A stretch of DNA of 64,000 nt from assembly GCA_003254905.1 (NCBI GenBank), contig QANU01087068.1, positions 540,122 to 604,121 on the forward strand, written 5' to 3'. Position numbers and translations under genes: made by a program. Below, one piece after another: positions 57,901-64,000 of this stretch. The notes below the pieces were generated by a model. The model had not been told where the DNA came from, ran no database searches, and worked only from the letters and a program-made list of their open reading frames with translations. The stretch is from Nissolia schottii (Eukaryota; Streptophyta; Magnoliopsida; Fabales; Fabaceae). The stretch's first letter is position 1, and each line of letters opens with the position of its first letter.

Positions 57901-58677
57901 AAGTTTCAATATTCGTGTCAACGATGGAAGTCTAAACAGTAACACTACCTAGCCAGCCAAACTTTGATGGCTTGTCAAATAGTTATGCAACTCAAATACT
58001 CAAAATGCTTATAGAGACTGACGAAAGACGAAATTTATCATGAAGTAACACAGCACACACAGTTAAAGGAACTTCAATTTCAATAACAAGGAAAATAACC
58101 CCTAGCTTAAAGATGATGACTTAGGTGACCTAACATGCTACACAATTTGTCGCGAGAAATGTTACAGTATAATAGGCAGGCCGTCCATCCCACGAGCCTC
58201 TTATCCATTCTCAATTCTCATTCAATTGCGGCATTAAAATGGAAGGAAAAAAATAAAAAATAAACTCATGTCGGGTTTAGGAATATTCAGGCTCAAACTG
58301 ACCCATAAATAGTATTTAAATAAGAGTACAAAATAGACTAATCGCTTACTCGAAGTCATTCCAACCCACCACCACGGCTCAAATAGGTACGAATGCCCTC
58401 CGGTTGCTGATCAAAATGCAAACCAAAACAAAACAATTACAAAGATTAAACAAAAGACAAATTCAATGCATCGCAAGTGAAGACATTAGTAACCCAATTG
58501 AAACCAAGGGGATGGAATTGAATTGAAAGGGAGATATATATAAAAAAAACCTGCTCTTTTGCCAGTGGTGCCAGATTTCTTAAGCCCCATCTTCTTTATT
58601 ATAAAGCTAGAGCCAATGAAAACGCTTGAAGACACGGCCAGAATAAGGCCTGTTGCATTGTCCTTCGATATCCCCAT
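54955..58677 (-). CDS. NIPA-type probable magnesium transporter
   Basis: This is a multi-pass membrane protein of the NIPA/DUF803 family, implicated in Mg2+ transport in endosomal or plasma membranes. Eight exons, from the 5' end: 58551-58677, 58350-58406, 57428-57518, 57120-57280, 56851-56978, 56612-56749, 56066-56158 and 54955-55128. They total 969 bases (322 aa), the usual length. The ATG at 58677 begins [18 protein letters not shown], the standard family start. Hallmarks include [52 protein letters not shown]-like [35 protein letters not shown] and [13 protein letters not shown], about nine membrane segments. The intron after exon 4 starts with GC rather than GT (57119-57118). The frame is open throughout, so the gene looks functional. 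The substrate is taken from the family. Confidence 0.93.
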
Positions 58678-59300
58678 ATATAAATCACAATAATCCCCCA
58701 ATAATATATCCCAAATAATAATAATAATTAATGAATGAATGAATGATAACCCCCTGATGAAACGAATAGCAAACTGAAGGGGGCTAAGATGTCCAATTCA
58801 ACTCCTTGACCTTGAGCTATTGATATAATAAATTTGATCCCATAATCATGCACAAAAAAGAAAGTCACATGTTACATAATCTTATTGACACAAAAACAAT
58901 GAAAACGTATTAGGAAAATTGCTAGCATGAAATTTGTAAAATAGGATTAAGACCTATGTGTACAAATCTACATAATAAAAATAATAGAAAATAATAAGAA
59001 GAAGAATGAAGAAAGGGTACGTAGGTACCTTATTGGCCCCTTAGGAAACAAGTTGGTAGCTAAAAAAGCATGATTGATGATGAAATTGAAATTAAGAAAG
59101 GGTTGAGTGAGAGCATGTGTGTGTGTGAGAGATTGAAGTGATTGGAGTATGAATGACGCAGGAAGGGGCAACGGCATATCCGTTACGTATGCATCCCAGA
59201 AACAACTGCAACCCACCCCGCGTGCTCCAACGCTTTTAATATTAATAAATTATATTTGTTATGAAATAATAGCAAGAGGGGCAGAAATGGTAAAGAGAAA
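58678..59300 (-). promoter_or_regulatory. Upstream region of the NIPA gene
   Basis: This is likely 5' UTR plus promoter. A minus-strand frame of 82 codons at 58968-59216 shows no family resemblance and lies where an upstream leader exon would be, so I do not call it a gene. There is a GT/GA microsatellite at about 59117-59130. Confidence 0.4.
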
Positions 59301-61659
59301 TGACTGAGAACTGACAAGGAAGGGGGAGAATTTATTTTATTGATAATTTTTATAGTGTTATATAATAAACACTCAGGAGTCTATTTATAATTTAAGAGAG
59401 ATAATGCATAAGATCATATCAAATATCTATATTATCAATATATATTTATATAATCAAATACTATCTAAATTAGTATATCAACATCCACGCCAATAATATT
59501 TTACAACAATATTAATATTGATACTTTTTTTACTCACTAAGATTCTCCACGGCACGGCTATTCGATTCAATTCTTGATGAGGAGCATTCCCAGACTTGTT
59601 AAAGACATAATTTTAATGTTTTCTTAATATGTTTGTAAAAATTGTAAACGATTCTTATTTATAAATAAATGGAGTAATAATTTGAGTTCATTAAAGTAAT
59701 ACTGCATACCCTTAACGCAAAACTCACTTCATACATGTAATTAGAGATTGAACACGTGACTAGATGTTTAACTACCCCTGCCAATGTTGCCTCTTAGAAC
59801 CATTTTTATTTAGTTGTAGGAATTGTAGATTTTGGTCCCTTCTCCTTCTAGTGTTTTTGATTTTCATACCATCACCACTCACCCCCTTCAACTTTTAGCG
59901 ATACTGTCACAATCACAAGAACAACAGCCAATGGGATCTGAACAGATATTTTTGTTAATTTGTGGAGGCCATGAGTTAAAACTTTTGTATCATCAGCTCC
60001 ACTCTGGCTTGGTTAGGTATTGAGCACTATAAACTGCATCCAAAAGATATAATATTAGTATTAGTTGATGAAAAATATAAATGTTACAATACGATAAATA
60101 TTTGATGTTATATTAATTTTATAACTTTTGAATTTAGATACCACCAGCTAGATTTAGAAAGCACCTCATAAAAAGCACACTACTTTTTTTAGTTACCAAA
60201 TCTAAATTATCTTTTTGATATCATATATTTATTTTATATATCAATTCAGTTCTCTAACTGCCATTTTAATCTTATATGTTTTAAATTATTATCAAATTAG
60301 ATATTTCATGCGTTGATATGACGTGCCAAATTGATAATGATTTAAAATGTATAAAACTAAATTGATACTTTTTTTTTACCGTAATAAATCACATAGAATA
60401 ATAAATCAAAAGGATAACTTTACCTTAAAAACAATTTATGCTTTTTTATAAGTAGAAACACCGCTTCATAAAGTTAGTAGACCAAGCCTTCCTTATCTCC
60501 TGTAAAAAATTGGAGGTAAATTCATATAATTAACTTTGATAAAAAAAAAATAATCAGTATACTACTTGACCCAAAAACTGCCTCAAGACAAAATAATATG
60601 TATGGCCATTTTTGCTTCTTACTTTTCTTTCCTAATTTCTGGACTCTCGTGTTCTTTTTTCTTTTCCAACATAAGGGACGGGAAACATGTGAATTGGCGC
60701 AGAAAACAGAACCAAATTGAAATGGACCGGTAACAAATTGTTCAAGTTCGGTTGAAAGCAAGTATGATGGTAAGTCTGAATCATCTTCATCATAAATTCA
60801 CAAGCGTTGCATGGATTATTAAGTCAACTGTGTTATCGATGACCAAAGCAAAGTTTAAGTTCTAAAAAGACATGGTTATTGATCATGTTAACGAAGGATA
60901 AATATAAAAATATGACTCTCTTGTATTCATTTTAAACATAATTGGATTTTGATTAAAGATATTTGAGACAAGTACATAATTTTTTTTTTATATTTAACAC
61001 TTGGCTTTACACATTGATCAAAAATATTTGTTTGACCATTTTAACCTAGCCAATGTTTTGCTTGGATAAAAATTTTCTTTTGTTTAATACACATACACTA
61101 GGTTAACCCATCTTTACAGAAATACATAAATTATACATTGATCATGGGCTTGAAATAGAAGCGGATGATAGCCATGAGTGTGAAAATAACAATTCTCAAA
61201 TATAACGGAGGGCAAATTACATTTATTTTCCTCTGAAACTATAATTCACTCCATTTGTGAAATTGTTTTATGAAGTTTTTATGTTTTACAAAACATTAGA
61301 CCACTTTCCTCTCTTACCATTGATCTCCTACGAGGATTAATAAAAATATATCACAATAGATTTAATGAAATTACCCTTGATTCTTTTTTAGTTGTCTAGA
61401 TAACATTGACAACCCTCGAGTATCCACATGATTTTGAGTAATCGTGGAGACGGAAGGTTGGAGGTGGGGGAGGTTAGGGAAAATGTAAAATTATGATAGA
61501 AAAATCACATTGATATATTATATCCTGAACAATTAGAAGGGAGTCGCATATAATTTTATTAAATATCAGGAGGGGTCTAGTGTGATTTTATTAAACTTCA
61601 TTAGGAATTAATGTAATGTTTTGTAAAATATAGAAGTTTATTAAATCAATTTTACAAAT
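59301..61659. other. Intergenic DNA, no feature recognised
   Basis: AT-rich DNA with poly-T tracts and only short frames. I see no gene, RNA or clear repeat. Confidence 0.55.
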
Positions 61660-62227
61660 AGAAGAGATTTGATTGTAATTTTACTAAATTTTTGAGAAGG
61701 TTAGTATAATTTACTTTATAAAATATAATATATGACTGATTATTAGTGTAAAACAACTTAAACTTCACAAGAAATTAATATAATGTTTTTTAGAAAAAAT
61801 AGGAGGGTTTTTTTTTTATTTATTTATGAAAAGTCCTGATCAGAGTTTAGTTGAGGTACCAAAAAAAGGAGGTTCCTCCAATCATATATCAGTACCACAA
61901 ACAATAACTAACTTAGTAGTGTCATAAATTACCTTATTACATGGCCTTTTAACGTAACTTAAATCAATAGAATAAAACCAACAAACATAAGAAATGATGT
62001 TTTTAACAATAACTTCCAATAGAGATAGATCCTCACTTTCATCTTTAGTCCTAGCAAGAGCTTCTTTGAAAGTCACTTTCCACCACCACTTTATGAAACC
62101 TTTGAGCTTGAGCAAATAGAAGAGACCTCATTGTAATTTTACTAAATTTTAGAGAAGGTTAACATAATTTACTCTGTAAAATATAAAATATGACTAATTG
62201 TTTGTTAGTATAAAACAACTTAAATTT
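61660..62227. repeat. Pair of ~105-bp direct repeats flanking 350 bp
   Basis: 61660-61760 and 62115-62227 align along their length: AATAGAAGAG, then ATTGTAATTTTACTAAATTT, then GTATAATTTACT/ACATAATTTACT, then GTGTAAAACAACTTAAA/GTATAAAACAACTTAAA. The segment between has one unrecognised minus-strand frame. This is a local duplication or remnants of a repeat pair. Confidence 0.65.
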
Positions 62228-62652
62228 TAAATATATTAAAATTAGTCCAGGTTCCCATTGCCAAAAAAATAATCCATATTCTAGTGATAAGTATTCAAAA
62301 AGGCTTATTTTATAAAAATAAAAACATATCCTACTTAAAATCTAAAAAAAAAAATAATTTTACAAAAAATTTCAGACAAGTTCTTGTTTTTTTACAAAGA
62401 TATACATGTCAAAAATTATGTCTGTACGAGGGAGATAAACATGACTTCAACACTAGGATTAATCACTAGGTTATAAGATTAACTACTTTAGACAAGTATT
62501 TTTATTTGTACTTGTTAAAAAAATTATATAATATGTTTTATGCCTCATAGTTATATTTTGGTGCTAACATGGTGATTTAAGTATATGTTAAAAGGATTTA
62601 ATATGAAGTATAAACATTACAATTATTTTAAAAAGTGGAAGCATATTCTTAA

Positions 62653-63049
62653 GGTGTATTCTTTGGTGTCCCTAGGGCACCATATCCTCCCATTTATAAA
62701 ATGCAATTTGGTATTACATCAACTTAAAATTTATTAAATAATCATAAAATTGTTCACAATAATATTTTAATTTATGTTTAATTACATAATTTTTCAATTT
62801 TTATTTCAAAAAAATTGAATCTCTAAATTACATGATTATTCTGTATTCTTTCAATTCTTTTAGTTTAAATTTGAGAATTTGATTTTTTAAAAATAAAAAT
62901 TAAAAAAATTATGTAACTAAACATAAATTAAGGTATCGTTATAAATATCGTATAATTATTTAATAATTTTTAAGTTGATACAATATTAAATTACATATTT
63001 AAGAATGATAGAGTATGGTGTGTCCTTAGGGACACCGAAGAGTCTAACT
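62653..63049. mobile_element. Mutator-type MITE (397 bp) with long inverted arms
   Basis: An exact 9-bp direct repeat TATTCTTAA lies at 62644-62652 and 63050-63058. The two halves are reverse complements: GGTGTCCCTAGGGCACCATA on the left matches TATGGTGTGTCCTTAGGGAC on the right, followed by about 120 bp of weaker pairing. It is very AT-rich and non-coding. Confidence 0.82.
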
Positions 63050-63058
63050 TATTCTTAA

Positions 63059-63452
63059 CGGATTTTGTTATAAACTTAGAACTTAGGTTACAATGTTTGA
63101 GTCGAGGCAACTCAAGACTTTTGGTTTCTCTTCTAATGGTTGATTCTTCATATATTCAATAAATTTAGAACACTCGTTTAAGCAGTGGCTTCCACATACA
63201 TTGTTAGCTAAATTTGCGTTAGATAAACAACTAATCCGCAATGAATAATGAGAGTATAGTAATGCTATAAGTAATTGAGTATCGAATATTGGGAACAATA
63301 TCAACAAAATAACATTCTCTAGTGCTTTCAAACATGTGATCCACGTATTTGTATAGTCAAAGGAGATCAATTCTATAAGGCAGTGTTTGATAAGCGTCTC
63401 ACAACAGGACATAAAATTTGGAGACGTAGTGACAGTAGAGGCGCGTCTCTCG
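63059..63452. other. Unrecognised sequence with a minus-strand open frame
   Basis: A frame on the minus strand (63083-63460) is open for 125 codons, but its first codon is TTG; the first ATG is near 63409. The predicted peptide (for example LIKHCLIELISFDYTNTWI) matches no family I recognise. It could be a gene fragment or chance. Confidence 0.3.
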
Positions 63453-64000
63453 TGTAACAACCCGACTTTTCCCTCAGGTTAAAATACTATTTAAGGCAAA
63501 ATTAAAAATATAATAATAAGGAAAAGGCAAGATAGAAATAGAATAAAATTCAAATATTAATTTTATTTCTGTAATATTAGTTGAAAATAATCCTTTGACG
63601 GTCTTGTGACGTTCGGTGACGTCTGGATCATAATTAGGGTTTTATGGTAATTTCCTTATGACTCACTGGAGTCTGTAAAATATATTAGTATGAAAATAAA
63701 TCAAGAATATGTCAAGTAATATTTTAGAATTAATGAGGGGAATTTTTAGAGCGTAACGGTATGCCCGGAATATTTTTAGGACGTCCGGACATAAATAACT
63801 AATGACCTAATATGACATAAGAGCACTAAGGGTAAAATTGGAATTATGGATAGCCTAAAGTCCCTAAAAACTCACGGCAGCCCTCATTTTCCCATGCAGC
63901 CCGAATACACACACCAAGCATTCCAAAGTCTTTCATTTTCATCTTCCAAAATTCCTAAGACCTAAAGCTCTTAAATCCATCAAGTTCCATCATCATCTTC
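63453..64000. mobile_element. Possible start of an LTR retrotransposon running off the window
   Basis: TGTAACAACCCGACTTTTCC at 63453 looks like the beginning of a plant gypsy-type LTR, and the following 548 bases are non-coding. Without the far end, neither the LTR pair nor a primer-binding site can be verified. Confidence 0.4.

Noticed and set aside
58968..59216. Minus-strand frame of 82 codons upstream of NIPA
   Set aside because: It lies in the likely 5' leader or promoter, with composition typical of non-coding AT-rich sequence and no domain.

Overview
The window is plant nuclear DNA, AT-rich and intron-rich, with the texture of a legume genome (probably a phaseoloid such as Glycine; the genus is an inference from the clustered chalcone synthase copies and the retroelement types). 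It holds four ordinary single-copy genes, one intact chalcone synthase (CHS) gene with three decayed CHS relatives, one nuclear tRNA gene and a dense set of transposable elements. Exon models were built by hand from GT/AG (one GC/AG) sites and reading-frame continuity. All complete models sum to a multiple of three. ORF starts were checked against the DNA, because several apparent leading Met residues are TTG or GTG.

Layout. 1-3314 (+): 3' part of a METTL13/eEF1A-methyltransferase-like gene, convergent with 3926-16545 (-), a 19-exon beta-galactosidase of the BGAL9 type (899 aa). 16961-21864 (+): an old Ty1-copia element full of stops. 21994-28424 (-): a recent Ty1-copia element with nearly identical LTRs and a TCTAG target duplication, but internally deleted. 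28430-48150: the CHS region, with an antisense CHS remnant (29562-30100), the intact gene (30617-32114, +), a decayed tandem copy (38255-41147, +) and a decayed inverted copy (46857-48144, -). These are separated by hAT-like, CACTA-like, TRIM and unclassified TIR elements. 48499-49808: a Mutator-like foldback element. 51801-53159 (-): a single-exon trihelix DNA-binding protein. 53750-53831 (+): tRNA-Ser(AGA). 54955-58677 (-): an 8-exon NIPA-type magnesium transporter. 58678-64000: intergenic, with a Mutator-type MITE (62653-63049) and what may be the first part of an LTR running off the right edge.

The most interesting part is the CHS region. The only intact copy has unusual residues at several sites normally fixed around the CHS active site (F165S, V196F, T197M, F265L, alfalfa CHS2 numbering from memory), so it may not make naringenin chalcone. 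The inverted copy carries five in-frame stops, all TAG, most explicable as cytosine-to-thymine changes, which would fit past DNA methylation. The copies lie in both orientations, an arrangement that can feed small-RNA silencing. Nothing in the window amounts to an operon or defence system; the genes are independent units.
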